The notes under the pieces: generated by a model
Told to the model about the DNA's origin: nothing
Seen by the model: the letters and a program-made list of their open reading frames with translations, nothing else
Databases searched by the model: none
Part shown: piece by piece, positions 1-10,078 of the stretch
Layout of the letters: each line of letters starts with the position of its first letter
Position numbering within the stretch: position 1 is the first letter of the stretch
Assembly (NCBI RefSeq): GCF_002221505.1
Contig: NZ_CP011036.1
Location: forward strand, 1,798,001 to 1,862,000
Origin: Pseudoalteromonas nigrifaciens
GTDB taxonomy: Bacteria > Pseudomonadota > Gammaproteobacteria > Enterobacterales > Alteromonadaceae
Length of the DNA stretch: 64,000 bases
Direction of reading: 5' to 3'
Position numbers and translations under genes: made by a program

Positions 1-2
1 CT

Positions 3-524
3 AACAATGCCACTGAAATTTACGACTTAGAAGGTGCTTATTGGGAGTTTGAAATTGAACTTGCCAATGTGCCTGAGCGCGATGCGTTGGCGCTTGATGG
101 TTTTATTGCCAGCCTTCGCGGCCAAGTGGGTACATTTACCTTAATTGATTATCGCCGTGAGCAGCTAGATAAAGACTTTACTGGCTTTGTACGTGGTGCA
201 AACCAAGATGGCAACATATTAAATATCGATGGCTTACCCGCTAACAAAATCTTGCTGGTTGCTGGCGAACGCATGCAAGTTGGCGTTGGGCAAAGCACTG
301 AGCTTAAAATATTAACGGCTGACTTGGTAAGTAATTCGATTGGCCAAGCAACGGTTAATTTTGAATCTCCTGTTCGCAGAATACCTGCAGACAATACCCT
401 AATTACGTTTAAGCAACCCGCTGGCTTATTTAGACTTGCAGATAATAAGCAAGGGCTTGCGAGTGCTCAATATAAAAAAGGCATTGTTACCAGCTGGAAA
501 ATTAAAGGCCGGGAGGCGTTTTAA
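3..524 (+). CDS. Prophage tail-module protein, 5' end outside window
   Basis: Partial gene. The frame is open from base 3, so the true start lies upstream; the GTG at 69 is probably internal because the residues before it (YWEFEIELANV) continue the same strand-rich pattern. FIASLRGQ followed by TFTLID, and PVRRIP later, resemble a small conserved protein encoded just before the tail-tip genes of marine siphophages. Its stop overlaps the next ATG (TAATG), which indicates translational coupling. Exact role is unknown; a tail or baseplate structural part is inferred from position. Confidence 0.6.
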   Translation, partial: NNATEIYDLEGAYWEFEIELANVPERDALALDGFIASLRGQVGTFTLIDYRREQLDKDFTGFVRGANQDGNILNIDGLPANKILLVAGERMQVGVGQSTELKILTADLVSNSIGQATVNFESPVRRIPADNTLITFKQPAGLFRLADNKQGLASAQYKKGIVTSWKIKGREAF

Positions 525-1114
525 TGGAAAGCTTAAATGCTGCTTTACTTGCTGATTTAGCTAATAGCGGCCGTGCCCGCTACTTTGTGCGCTTAGCCTT
601 TAAAAGTGGTGATGTTTTACTGCATACAGGTGTTGGTGAGCGCCGCTTTAAAAACCGTACTTGGCATGGCGTAGGTATGTTAGGCACGGTAAGCGAAATA
701 CCGGCCAGCGATAAAAATGACAGTGCCCGTATTCGTTTAACTTTACACACTCAAGACCAAGCTGTTTTAGCTGAGGTTGCCGAAAATGACCCTATTAGCC
801 TGGGCTGCGAAATTTACCTTGTAACTGTTGATGAGCATTACCGCGTTAGCCAAAGCCAAATACTTGAAAGCGGCTACATTGTTGCGTGCGATGTTGAACG
901 TGGTGACGTGTCGCAAATTCAATTGAGCATAGCGGGTGAAAGCGAGCGTTGGAAAGATGCACGATTACACCAACGCTGGAACGATGCAACCCAAAAAGCG
1001 CTGCACCCGGGCGATAAGTTTTTTAGTGAGCAAACAACGGCAAACAAACAAAAGCTACGTGACACACAACCGGGTAAATACATAGGGGATAATCGACATG
1101 AACGCCAACGCTAA
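524..1114 (+). CDS. Prophage tail-tip (baseplate hub-like) protein, 196 aa
   Basis: Second protein of the tail-tip cluster. The segment RTWHGVGMLGTVSEIPASD, with conserved-looking tryptophan and GVG, and the C-terminal SERWKDARLHQRWND resemble phage proteins encoded between the tape-measure gene and the NlpC-like/tail-tip genes (DUF2163-like neighbourhood; family assignment is from memory). No signal peptide or membrane segment. The start overlaps the previous stop by one base, and the 3' end overlaps the next gene by 17 bp, so the genes form one tightly packed late operon. The molecular function is inferred only from synteny. Confidence 0.6.
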   Translation: MESLNAALLADLANSGRARYFVRLAFKSGDVLLHTGVGERRFKNRTWHGVGMLGTVSEIPASDKNDSARIRLTLHTQDQAVLAEVAENDPISLGCEIYLVTVDEHYRVSQSQILESGYIVACDVERGDVSQIQLSIAGESERWKDARLHQRWNDATQKALHPGDKFFSEQTTANKQKLRDTQPGKYIGDNRHERQR

Positions 1115-1508
1115 ACTTGCTGCTTTTGTTACTCAGCGTAACTGTGAACCTTTTAAATGGGGTAAAAATGATTGTTGCTTATTGATTGCAGATTGGGTGT
1201 TGTTTGCAACGGGCAATGATGTTGCAGCTGACTTTAGAGGCGCTTATCGCTCAAAAACGGGGGCATTTAAACAATTGTTTAAACGCGATTTAAACGATGT
1301 TCAAAGTGTATTTAAAGACCGTTTAAACCCTGAAGTACCGATTGCTTACGCACGCCGTGGCGACATTGCATTAGTTGAATTTAATAATGAATATGTGGGC
1401 GGCATTGTGACTGTTAACGCTGTGGTATGTGTAGGTGATAAAGGGTTAGTTACTCTACCTATGGATGCCGTAAAGGCGGTGTACCCGTTGGAGCCTCGCG
1501 ATGTCTAA
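1098..1508 (+). CDS. DUF6950-like (NlpC/P60-related) tail assembly protein, 136 aa
   Basis: A short protein with FKWGKNDCCLLIADWV near residues 19-34, the W-G-x-N-D-C signature of the DUF6950/NlpC-P60-like phage proteins that sit directly before the tail-tip host-specificity protein. The Cys in this motif would be the nucleophile if the fold is active. The usual downstream His is not obvious (GDIALVEF is followed by GGIVTVNAVVCVGD), so a structural rather than peptidase role is possible. It overlaps the previous gene by 17 bp and the following ATG by 8 bp. Confidence 0.65.
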   Translation: MNANAKLAAFVTQRNCEPFKWGKNDCCLLIADWVLFATGNDVAADFRGAYRSKTGAFKQLFKRDLNDVQSVFKDRLNPEVPIAYARRGDIALVEFNNEYVGGIVTVNAVVCVGDKGLVTLPMDAVKAVYPLEPRDV

Positions 1509-4500
1509 GGTTGTTGATGTTGTAGTTGATACTGGGGGTGATATTTTTGGCCTAGGGCGCAGTGTTTTTAATAAAACAGTGGGAGCGCTCTGGGATTCGC
1601 TTACGCCTGATTTACCAGAAGAAGATTTAGCGACACTGGCTAAAGGCTTACAAAAAGGTATTGATCAGCCCCGACGCATTACGTTTGGCCGCGACCGTGT
1701 TGGTGGTGTTATTGCGCACCAGGCGGAAGTTGAACGTGGTGAAAAAAAGTTTGTGCAAATGGTGGTGCTTATAAATGGTGCCCCTATTGACGCGCTTGAA
1801 GAAATTTATATAGCTGATAAACCCATTACTGATTATCCAGGCGAAAGCTGGGATTATGAGTTAAGTGATGGCCGCCATACAACGGCTAATACTAAAGCTG
1901 TGGCTAAGATGGCCGGTTGGACAAATGAGCATATAGGCATTGACCAAGCACATATTTTTATAGAGCTGGAAAACAACCGCGAAGTATTTGAAGATGGTAT
2001 TAGTGAAACCGAGTTTTTAATTCGTGGTGCACGGGTGTGGGATCCGCGCGATACGACTCAAAACCCTGATGATGAAACTACGTGGGCTTGGAGCCAAAAT
2101 GCTGTGCTATGCGCCCTGCACTACGTTCGATTTTACGGTGCGCATGAAGTGCCGTTTGACCGTTTACCGCTGGGCTGGTGGATAGCTGCAATAAACGTAT
2201 GTGACGAAGATGCTGAGTTTAAAGATGCTGCAGGTAAACTAACAACCGAAAAACGCTATACCACGAATGGTAGCTTTACCTTTAGCTCGAAACCGCTTGA
2301 TGTATTAAACCAATTAGAGGGATGTTTTGCGGGCAAGATTTTTAGGCAAATGGGCCAGTGGTATGTACGTGTTGGGGCTTGGTATGGCAATCCTACATAC
2401 ACTATTAATGCTGATGATGTGCATGGCAACATTAAAATAAAGTGGCATGCTGATTTACGCGATCGTGCGAATGTTGTGAGAGCGACGTTTACCGATCCAA
2501 TGCAAAATTACGACCGCACAGATGCCCCGCCTGTTGTGTCTGCTGGGTATCAAGCTATTGATAATCAGATATTAGAAAAGTCAATTACGTTACCGTTTGT
2601 GCGCAGTGGCACGACGGCCCAGCGCCTGGCAACAATACATTTAGAACAAACCCGGTTAGGTGAAATTGAACTGCCGCTTAAGCATAAGGGGTTGGCTGCA
2701 GCTGTTGGCCGTACGGTGTATTTAAACCTACCGAGTGAGTCGATAAACAATAAAGTATACCGTGTAGTTGAGCGCCGCTTTAGATTAGATGGCGGCGTGA
2801 CATTGATGTGCGTTGAAGACGGCCCTGATTTATGGGCTGATAATTTAGTACCTGGTGCGCAAGATTTAACACCAAATAGTGACTATTTAGTGGGTAAGCC
2901 ACAACCTATTTTTGATGTACGGGTTACGATTGATGGTGACGGCAATGGCATTATTAAATGGAACCACCCTGCGCCGCTTGCTGTTAATGAATATGATATT
3001 GAGTTTATTAATACTGTGGCTGATGAGCAGGTGTTTAAAACCTCTGTTACCTACACCCAAGTAACGATTCCAAATTTACAACTAGGTGAATACACCGCAC
3101 GTATTAGTGCAAAAAACATATTTGGACAACGCTCCTTACTTGTAGCTGTGCAATTTAGTGTACTTACCCCGACTTTACCTACCGTTTATGTAACTGCAGA
3201 TTACAACCAAATAACGCTAACTGCTGACATAGCTACAGCAGGTATTGGCACTGCGTTTGAGTGGGAATTCTTAGGTACCACAGAAAGTCCACAAAGCGGT
3301 GAGCGTGTGTTGGCGCAAATATACAACCGTATTGGCCTAAAAAGTGAAACTGAGTATAAATTTAGAGTGCGCAGCGTTAACCATTTGGGTGCTAGCGCCT
3401 GGGTAGATGTTATTGCAAGTACCACACTTGTAGATTTAACCGAGTTTATAAATGGTGTTGAATTAACTCAATTAAGTGAGGACGCACAAACACTTATTGA
3501 CGACATGAACACGCAAGTTGATCGCTTGCGCCCTGAAACCGAGAACAATTTACCCGATGTAATAGCCCAAACAGTAAGTGAGTTAAACCTTGAAAAACAA
3601 GCCCGTGTTGATATTGAAAAAGGTGTGTTTGACTTATCTGCAAATTACACTAATTGGCGGCAGGAGTATGAGCAGCGCCAATTAGGTAATGAGCGTTTAA
3701 TAGATGCGGCTGTCTATTTTGATCGTGATAGTGGAACAATTGTTAATCGTGCTTTTGCTCATACTGAGAATGCGTTTAACGAGGCTACTTTAAAAATTAA
3801 TGGGGTGAATGCCAGCGTTGCTATACAAGCAAACCGTATAACTCAAAGCGATAAACGTATAAGCCAAGCCGAAGCTGAGCTTATTGTGCAAGCTGGGCAA
3901 ATTACACAACGCGCTACGTTTAGTGAAATGCAGAGTGAAATAGCTGGGGCTATTGAAGCGTTAAGCCCTGCTTATAGCTGGCAATTTAATAGTAACAATG
4001 AAGGGTTTACAGGAGTTCAAAGCCACAATATACAAGGCTACATTACGGCTCTAGGACAAATTACAGCCCCTGTAGTAAGTTACTTAGCCGATGAAAACCC
4101 AATGTTTAGGTTACGTGTACGCTTACACTTAGATAAACAATGGTTAGGACAAATTAGTTTTAATAGTGCTGACGCTATAATTAATATACCGGCTCCTGCA
4201 AATAACGAGTGGCAAACGCTGCAAGTTGATGCGACTGGCACCGAAGGTTACACAGGGTTAATAACCGCCCTCGCCTTTAATTTAGGTGAGTGTGATATTG
4301 ATTTTATTGAAGTGGGTAAACGTGGCGCTAATGATTTAGCGCTTAATGATATTACAGTTCGCACATCTAGTTTAGAGAATGATATTAATGCGGGTACGGG
4401 TATTATGGCCCAGTACGCAACGACAACGTGGGTGAATGCTTTAGGTTATCAAACACAATCTAGCGTTAATGAAATACTAGATACCTTTAACACTACGTAT

Positions 4501-7167
4501 AGAGTTAGCGCCACGCTACAAGCCTTCAATGACGCGGGAACGCTTGAAAAAGCCAATAATGCTCAACAGTTTATTAATGGTGCTGAAGCATACATACAGA
4601 ACCAGATAACATCCTTTATTGCTGGGGATGGTGGTGACGATAGCGTAACCGCAAAGTTTGTAAGTGTTAACCAAAAATTAGATGCCTTAAAAGGTACGGT
4701 AGACCAGAATATTATACAGATGAAGGGTTTAGAAATAGACTCGGAGTCAAAAAACCTCAGCGATATTATTATGGCTGCGAACCAGATCATAAAAAATAAT
4801 GAGTTTGCAAAGAACGGGGTGCAGTTAGCTTTAGCTCAAAATGAACTAAAAGCAAATACCAATGAGCTGGAGTCTGTTTCTAAAAGTACCCTTGAACTGG
4901 CGGCAATATACAACAAGAACCAGTCGAGTGTTCAACTAGTAAGCGAAGCTTTTGCAAATGAAAAGCAAGCCAGCGTAATACGTGATGAGCGTTATAAGGC
5001 ACAGTTTGAAGATACGGTAGCGAGATTTAGTGACGTTACCACAGCGATTGCCACCATTGATGAAGCAAATACGGTGCGTGACCAAGAGTTTGAATCGTTT
5101 GTTGCTGATACAGTTAGCAGCTTTGACGAAGTAGCCGAAACTTTTGCTAGCCAGAATCAAGCATTTACAACGCTTTCGCAAACGCTTACCTCAAAAATAA
5201 ATACAGATACCGAGAATGCAAAAAATACTGCAATAGCAACAGCACAAGAATACACCCGCACTGCTGTGGGTTATTGTGTTGATATGAATGGCAATATAAG
5301 CGCTGAGAATGATGCGGTGCAATGTGTTGCTAGCGGTGGTTCATGGGTAAATGGGCCACTTGCTGAGTTTATTGCCAATATGCAAATTACCGACGGTGAA
5401 AATAGCGCAAGTATTAAAGAGCTGCGCCAAGTATTTAAGACTGTGGATGGTGAGCTTGTTGCCCGTGGAGGCTGGCAATTAGATAACAATGGTCGTGCGG
5501 TGGGTGTTGTTGGCTATAACGATGGTGAAACCGGAAACTTAGATTTGGTGGGTGATGTTATTCGCCAGGGCTTCATGGTGGGTAATACCTTTGTAGCAAC
5601 GTCTTACGTGGATAATACCGATCCGGCTAATCCGGTGCATACATTTAAGGGCCGTATGGTGCTAGGTGATGGCCATACTGTAGAAAGCTTAGATGATATA
5701 AAAGCACAAGATGGTGCAAAAGGTGATAAAGGAGATACACCCACAATTACTACTAACCCAGATGGTTCCTACACCATTAGCAATGGTAGTAAAGCGGTAA
5801 CTATTAAAGATGGTTTGAATGGCGATGATGCCCCAATACCTACGGTTACGGACAATGGCAACGGAACGCATACAGTCACGGATGGCGCGGGTAACAGCGT
5901 TGTTATTGCTGATGGAGTAGACGGATACACCCCGATTAAAGGCACAGATTATTTCGATGGGAAAAATGGTGATTTTGTTAGCCTGATTTATAAATCAGCA
6001 ACCAGCAAACCCGCTAAACCTGCAGGAGGGACATTCAATGGCTCTAGCGAAGCCTTGCCCAGTGGATGGCAGGATGCCCCCTACTTTGAGGCCGGTAAAA
6101 AAACCTATGTGTCAACAACTCGATATAAAGATAACGGTACTAATAGCTGGCCTAAAACGGGTTGGTCAGAACCCAGTGAATATATAGTAAAAGGCGACAA
6201 GGGTGATAGTATTAAAGGCGACTCAGGCGCACGCGGATCGGTTGAAGTTCAGGTTGGGACCTCAACAGGCGCATGGTCAGACTCAACAGCAAATGCCTCA
6301 CTTCCAAGCGCCCCCGTTCTTCATGACCGTGTAACTATTTATAAGTCTAGCAATCCAAGTGTTCAAACAACCAAACGATATACAGGATCAGCATGGCAAA
6401 ACTACACGCTATACGTTCATGGTAGCGCAATTATAGAAGATACATTAGACGGTAAAGTGTTACGTGCGGGCACCCGTATAGAATCGCCTCGCATTGACCT
6501 GATTGGTCAAAACTTTATGAAAATAGAGCTAGCCAGCGGCTTTGGACCTGAAAACTTGTTTTATTGGTTTGGCCCAAAGATCATGAGAAATGGTCTCCCC
6601 GATTTAAATAATCTAACGCGCGCTAATGCTACAGAGTGGAAAGATGTTTATGGCAACTCTTTTCAAAAGGGCTCGTTTATAGCAGGCGCGCTGGAAAGTA
6701 GTGTTAGCACCGGACATTTAGTTAACACCCCATCGAGAGAAATAGAGTTTACATCGAACGGTAATCTTATTTATTTTGCAGTGAGTTATCAGCATAGACG
6801 CTATAAAGAAGGCCCTTTGCACGGCGATCCTACATCCGTGCAATGCCCTGCAGCACAACAGTTTAAACCTACCAACGGTACTGTATATCTTGAGCGCTGG
6901 AATGGTAACTCCTGGTATGTAGTTAGTTCACATTCTTTTTCTGGAACTTATAGCTGTCGAAATGGGGCTTTTGAAAGTGAGGGTTATGGTACGCCAAACC
7001 ACACACCAAACGTGCCTTATTACGCATCATCGATAAGCGCTAAAGCGTTCACGTTTTCCCATACGCCAGGCTCTGGATATCAAAAGTATCGCGTTCGTGC
7101 CCAAGTAAATGATTTTTATGCAGCACCTGGTGTTGGCCAATTTTTATCACTCGCTGTGAGCGAATAA
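1501..7167 (+). CDS. Giant tail-tip / host-specificity protein (lambda gpJ-like), 1888 aa
   Basis: Central tip protein of a siphovirus tail, expected to bind the host receptor and start DNA delivery. The N-terminal roughly 460 residues resemble the baseplate-hub part of gpJ-like proteins. Residues about 465-640 look like two fibronectin type III repeats (VNEYDIEF, TARISAKN, TEYKFRVRSVN). A long alpha-helical, heptad-rich region follows (about 650-1270). There are two short collagen-like stretches, GAKGDKGDTP near residue 1403 and GDKGDSIKGDSGARG near 1565. The C-terminus (about 1640-1888) is aromatic- and Ser/Gly-rich and is probably the receptor-contact end. It overlaps the preceding gene by 8 bp. 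The length exceeds lambda gpJ (1132 aa), mostly through the helical and collagen-like inserts. Confidence 0.85.
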   Translation: MSKVVDVVVDTGGDIFGLGRSVFNKTVGALWDSLTPDLPEEDLATLAKGLQKGIDQPRRITFGRDRVGGVIAHQAEVERGEKKFVQMVVLINGAPIDALEEIYIADKPITDYPGESWDYELSDGRHTTANTKAVAKMAGWTNEHIGIDQAHIFIELENNREVFEDGISETEFLIRGARVWDPRDTTQNPDDETTWAWSQNAVLCALHYVRFYGAHEVPFDRLPLGWWIAAINVCDEDAEFKDAAGKLTTEKRYTTNGSFTFSSKPLDVLNQLEGCFAGKIFRQMGQWYVRVGAWYGNPTYTINADDVHGNIKIKWHADLRDRANVVRATFTDPMQNYDRTDAPPVVSAGYQAIDNQILEKSITLPFVRSGTTAQRLATIHLEQTRLGEIELPLKHKGLAAAVGRTVYLNLPSESINNKVYRVVERRFRLDGGVTLMCVEDGPDLWADNLVPGAQDLTPNSDYLVGKPQPIFDVRVTIDGDGNGIIKWNHPAPLAVNEYDIEFINTVADEQVFKTSVTYTQVTIPNLQLGEYTARISAKNIFGQRSLLVAVQFSVLTPTLPTVYVTADYNQITLTADIATAGIGTAFEWEFLGTTESPQSGERVLAQIYNRIGLKSETEYKFRVRSVNHLGASAWVDVIASTTLVDLTEFINGVELTQLSEDAQTLIDDMNTQVDRLRPETENNLPDVIAQTVSELNLEKQARVDIEKGVFDLSANYTNWRQEYEQRQLGNERLIDAAVYFDRDSGTIVNRAFAHTENAFNEATLKINGVNASVAIQANRITQSDKRISQAEAELIVQAGQITQRATFSEMQSEIAGAIEALSPAYSWQFNSNNEGFTGVQSHNIQGYITALGQITAPVVSYLADENPMFRLRVRLHLDKQWLGQISFNSADAIINIPAPANNEWQTLQVDATGTEGYTGLITALAFNLGECDIDFIEVGKRGANDLALNDITVRTSSLENDINAGTGIMAQYATTTWVNALGYQTQSSVNEILDTFNTTYRVSATLQAFNDAGTLEKANNAQQFINGAEAYIQNQITSFIAGDGGDDSVTAKFVSVNQKLDALKGTVDQNIIQMKGLEIDSESKNLSDIIMAANQIIKNNEFAKNGVQLALAQNELKANTNELESVSKSTLELAAIYNKNQSSVQLVSEAFANEKQASVIRDERYKAQFEDTVARFSDVTTAIATIDEANTVRDQEFESFVADTVSSFDEVAETFASQNQAFTTLSQTLTSKINTDTENAKNTAIATAQEYTRTAVGYCVDMNGNISAENDAVQCVASGGSWVNGPLAEFIANMQITDGENSASIKELRQVFKTVDGELVARGGWQLDNNGRAVGVVGYNDGETGNLDLVGDVIRQGFMVGNTFVATSYVDNTDPANPVHTFKGRMVLGDGHTVESLDDIKAQDGAKGDKGDTPTITTNPDGSYTISNGSKAVTIKDGLNGDDAPIPTVTDNGNGTHTVTDGAGNSVVIADGVDGYTPIKGTDYFDGKNGDFVSLIYKSATSKPAKPAGGTFNGSSEALPSGWQDAPYFEAGKKTYVSTTRYKDNGTNSWPKTGWSEPSEYIVKGDKGDSIKGDSGARGSVEVQVGTSTGAWSDSTANASLPSAPVLHDRVTIYKSSNPSVQTTKRYTGSAWQNYTLYVHGSAIIEDTLDGKVLRAGTRIESPRIDLIGQNFMKIELASGFGPENLFYWFGPKIMRNGLPDLNNLTRANATEWKDVYGNSFQKGSFIAGALESSVSTGHLVNTPSREIEFTSNGNLIYFAVSYQHRRYKEGPLHGDPTSVQCPAAQQFKPTNGTVYLERWNGNSWYVVSSHSFSGTYSCRNGAFESEGYGTPNHTPNVPYYASSISAKAFTFSHTPGSGYQKYRVRAQVNDFYAAPGVGQFLSLAVSE

Positions 7168-7195
7168 CAAACAACTATTACAAGAGGATTAAAAT

Positions 7196-10078
7196 ATGGC
7201 CGCATACACAGCCAACCAAGTAAGCATTAATAACGGACAGAAAAATGTCGTTGTTAATAGTAATGAAAGCCCCGAGGGTGTTAGTAAGGGCGACTTTATA
7301 CATGTCGGCACATTTACCCCCATGGAAATAAACCGCACCTATGTTGATAGTTCGGGCAAGCATGTTATTGAATTACTAAAAGCATGGGGGAACAGTAATC
7401 AAAGCAACCAACCTGCGATTGTTATTCCTACCACAGTTCAGTTTAAAGACACGGTAAAAGCTCTACAAACAGCTAACCGCCTCTTAAATGACAACACCCA
7501 AGCGATGCAAGATTGGCAAACAAAAACAGGCACTGTTGCTTTTGTAGATGCTGCGGGTGTTAGTCAATCAATAAAAACACTTAAGCAAATGCAAATTGAA
7601 AACGATGCCCTACACCCCTACCCTTGGGCGATGCGTAAAGTTGAGTTTGAAGCTAAACGTAAACAGAATAATGAAATGTTTGCTGCCAGTGGCTTTGTGC
7701 ATTTTGGTAAGCGTCTTGATAGTAGTTCATATGAGACTATAAATGAAGGAATGTACTCTGGTAGTGTCTCAAGCGGCAGTTACCTTGATGGGTTAAACCT
7801 GGGCGTTACCGAAGGGACGAGTTTAGGTTCGGGACTCAGTAAAAGTAACACCCCCAGCATTAATATTGCTGGGGTAATTACAAAAATAGACCGCCTAAGT
7901 AGTTTACAAGTTAACATTGGCAACATTGTGAAATTCCCCCCGGCGGAGAAAGGAGATCGTACTTATGATAGCGCCACGGGATTATCCGTTACTCATGCTA
8001 CCTCGGGTATAGCTTTTTCAAGTGAAACTGAGACTAATAAAGTAGTTACAGAACGTGTGGATATGTGGGGGTTTGAAGCTTTTCTACGTGAATTAACTGA
8101 TGAAGATCCTTTTGTATACCAGTATGGGTTAATACAATCCCTGGCCACAACTATTAATGGTGTCTCAACTTCCAATGACACAAAACGCCCAGCTATGTAT
8201 TTTTCTTGGTACGAAGGAGACATAGAAAGCCGAGGAAAAGGAGTTAACTGGCAAGCAGCTAGTGAAACTACACGCATTAAAATAGCCCGTGATCCATTAA
8301 ATAATATTTATTTTGATGATGTAACAGGTAAGTTTTATCAGTGGTGTATTCGCGGACGAAGCTTTGCTGGTGCGGGAAATGGTGATTGGTTGAACTTAGA
8401 GTCTCCTACTGGTGGCTTGCAGTTTGCAAATCCTGTCCCAACATACATAGGAAGCCATGGGGCACTGGATACGGCATATACTTATAGTCCACCTACATCA
8501 TCCTATAGGTACTGGGGGCCACTCGCTAGTAACGCCAGTCCCTCTGCGGAGACGGGCGTAAATTCCAACAACGCTCCTTTCTCATCTTCCGCTAATGGGG
8601 TGTGCTATTTCCTAGTCTGTGGCACTGTGAGTAGGCTTAATCAAGGTGCGTATCATCCAAGCTTTAACCCTATGGGGGCGGGGACTTTTAGAAGCGCAAC
8701 AAACCTTGGACATCGGCCCTGGTATCATCGAGATATTGCCTCGAATATTAGAAGTAAAAGCACCTGCTTCTCGGGGGTACTAGGGGCTTTAGGATTAGAT
8801 ACGGCCGATGGCCGGATAATATCGGCTTTTTCTGGACGACCCGATGGCCGTTTCTACGATGCTATCTATGCCAGCGGTCAAGGTGGTGTGTGCCGTGATA
8901 TGCGCTACTCTGCTTGGGGATTAACTAAACAGGATTTTTCCGAGGGGGATTTAAAAATTAAAGCCGGAGTCTATAGAGGTAGAGAGGCCGCGAAGTTTAT
9001 AAAAATTCATAAAACTACTCTTAATGCTAAGGTATCTACGAACAAGAATATCATAATAAGTGGCCAAGCATTCCCAGAGGTACATAAACTTAATATTTAT
9101 GTTAATACACATAAAAATAGTTATATTGTAGACTCTGCAGGTACAACATTCCCTCTTGGTCGTTCAATCTATAACGGTTCAGATACCTATCTTAACTCCC
9201 CAGAAGGAACGAGTTGGGAAAATCCCCCTGTTATTTCTGGAGGTTACTATTTAATAGTGGCTAGTGAGAGAGGTTTTTCCTTGTCCGGGGACTATACAGC
9301 CACAGAAGTTATAGGTTCACCCTCGGAGATTATTCTTTGTGAGGGTTTAAAACACGGCTGGCTTGGGTCTTGGAACCCTATACTTCCTAATGGGTACAGT
9401 ATACCCCGTGGTATGCTAAGAAAGGTTATTGCCTGGTTACCAGTACGTAGAACTGAGAATAAGGGCAATGACTGGTCTATACACACGATTTCGAGTCTAG
9501 CTGTTTTTGATACCACAAATAATTCGGCGTCGTTCCCAAGCCTACCCGCTAGTTCTATTCTGGTACTCAACTACACAACACCCTCAAGGATGACTGAGGG
9601 TAGTCTTAATAGTATGGTTGAGGGGGGGATGTCGGGAGTGGGAAGTATTATGTTCGGAGACACACATGACACACGGGCAGGGAATGGACTAATGTACTCC
9701 CTTATAGGGGAAATAGGTACCTCGACAGTGACTAAAAATAAGGCTGTAGAGGTTCCGTGGTTGCGGTGTGCAATCTTCCCTATTAATGGTTTTATTGATA
9801 TTAATAGCCTTATGGAGCATGCACCAGCACCCTTGATAGCCCCAAGTAACAATAGCTCCGCGTTTAAAGCACTTAACTATAACGTAGTTGAAAACCAACA
9901 AGGGTTTATTAACTACGCCTACACAGAGCTTAAGCATGATGGTACTGATTGGGGTGATGATGGGAAGATTAACATCGTAGATAACCAATCAACACGTACC
10001 GATGATAACGGCAACACCGTTGTTTATGGCACAGCACGTATAGTTGAACCAATAGGGTGGATAAAAAATGATAAATAA
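7196..10078 (+). CDS. Phage tail fibre / receptor-binding protein, 960 aa
   Basis: A second large tail protein, preceded by a good ribosome site (AGAGGA, 8 bases before the ATG). The N-terminal about 150 residues are charged and helical, suited to attachment. The middle contains FYQWCIRGRSFAGAG, YHPSFNPMGAG, SGRPDGRFYDAIYASG and DMRYSAWG, motifs I recall from tail fibres of Vibrio/Shewanella/Pseudoalteromonas phages. The region after about residue 600 is Ser/Asn-rich and varied. No signal peptide, helix-span or enzymatic motif was seen. It overlaps the next gene by 11 bp. The assignment as adhesin or fibre is from position and composition. Confidence 0.7.
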   Translation: MAAYTANQVSINNGQKNVVVNSNESPEGVSKGDFIHVGTFTPMEINRTYVDSSGKHVIELLKAWGNSNQSNQPAIVIPTTVQFKDTVKALQTANRLLNDNTQAMQDWQTKTGTVAFVDAAGVSQSIKTLKQMQIENDALHPYPWAMRKVEFEAKRKQNNEMFAASGFVHFGKRLDSSSYETINEGMYSGSVSSGSYLDGLNLGVTEGTSLGSGLSKSNTPSINIAGVITKIDRLSSLQVNIGNIVKFPPAEKGDRTYDSATGLSVTHATSGIAFSSETETNKVVTERVDMWGFEAFLRELTDEDPFVYQYGLIQSLATTINGVSTSNDTKRPAMYFSWYEGDIESRGKGVNWQAASETTRIKIARDPLNNIYFDDVTGKFYQWCIRGRSFAGAGNGDWLNLESPTGGLQFANPVPTYIGSHGALDTAYTYSPPTSSYRYWGPLASNASPSAETGVNSNNAPFSSSANGVCYFLVCGTVSRLNQGAYHPSFNPMGAGTFRSATNLGHRPWYHRDIASNIRSKSTCFSGVLGALGLDTADGRIISAFSGRPDGRFYDAIYASGQGGVCRDMRYSAWGLTKQDFSEGDLKIKAGVYRGREAAKFIKIHKTTLNAKVSTNKNIIISGQAFPEVHKLNIYVNTHKNSYIVDSAGTTFPLGRSIYNGSDTYLNSPEGTSWENPPVISGGYYLIVASERGFSLSGDYTATEVIGSPSEIILCEGLKHGWLGSWNPILPNGYSIPRGMLRKVIAWLPVRRTENKGNDWSIHTISSLAVFDTTNNSASFPSLPASSILVLNYTTPSRMTEGSLNSMVEGGMSGVGSIMFGDTHDTRAGNGLMYSLIGEIGTSTVTKNKAVEVPWLRCAIFPINGFIDINSLMEHAPAPLIAPSNNSSAFKALNYNVVENQQGFINYAYTELKHDGTDWGDDGKINIVDNQSTRTDDNGNTVVYGTARIVEPIGWIKNDK

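Noticed and set aside
8400..8960. Diversity-generating retroelement variable region in the tail fibre
   Set aside because: No reverse transcriptase, template repeat or adenine-biased repeat was seen, and the gene before and after contains no second copy.
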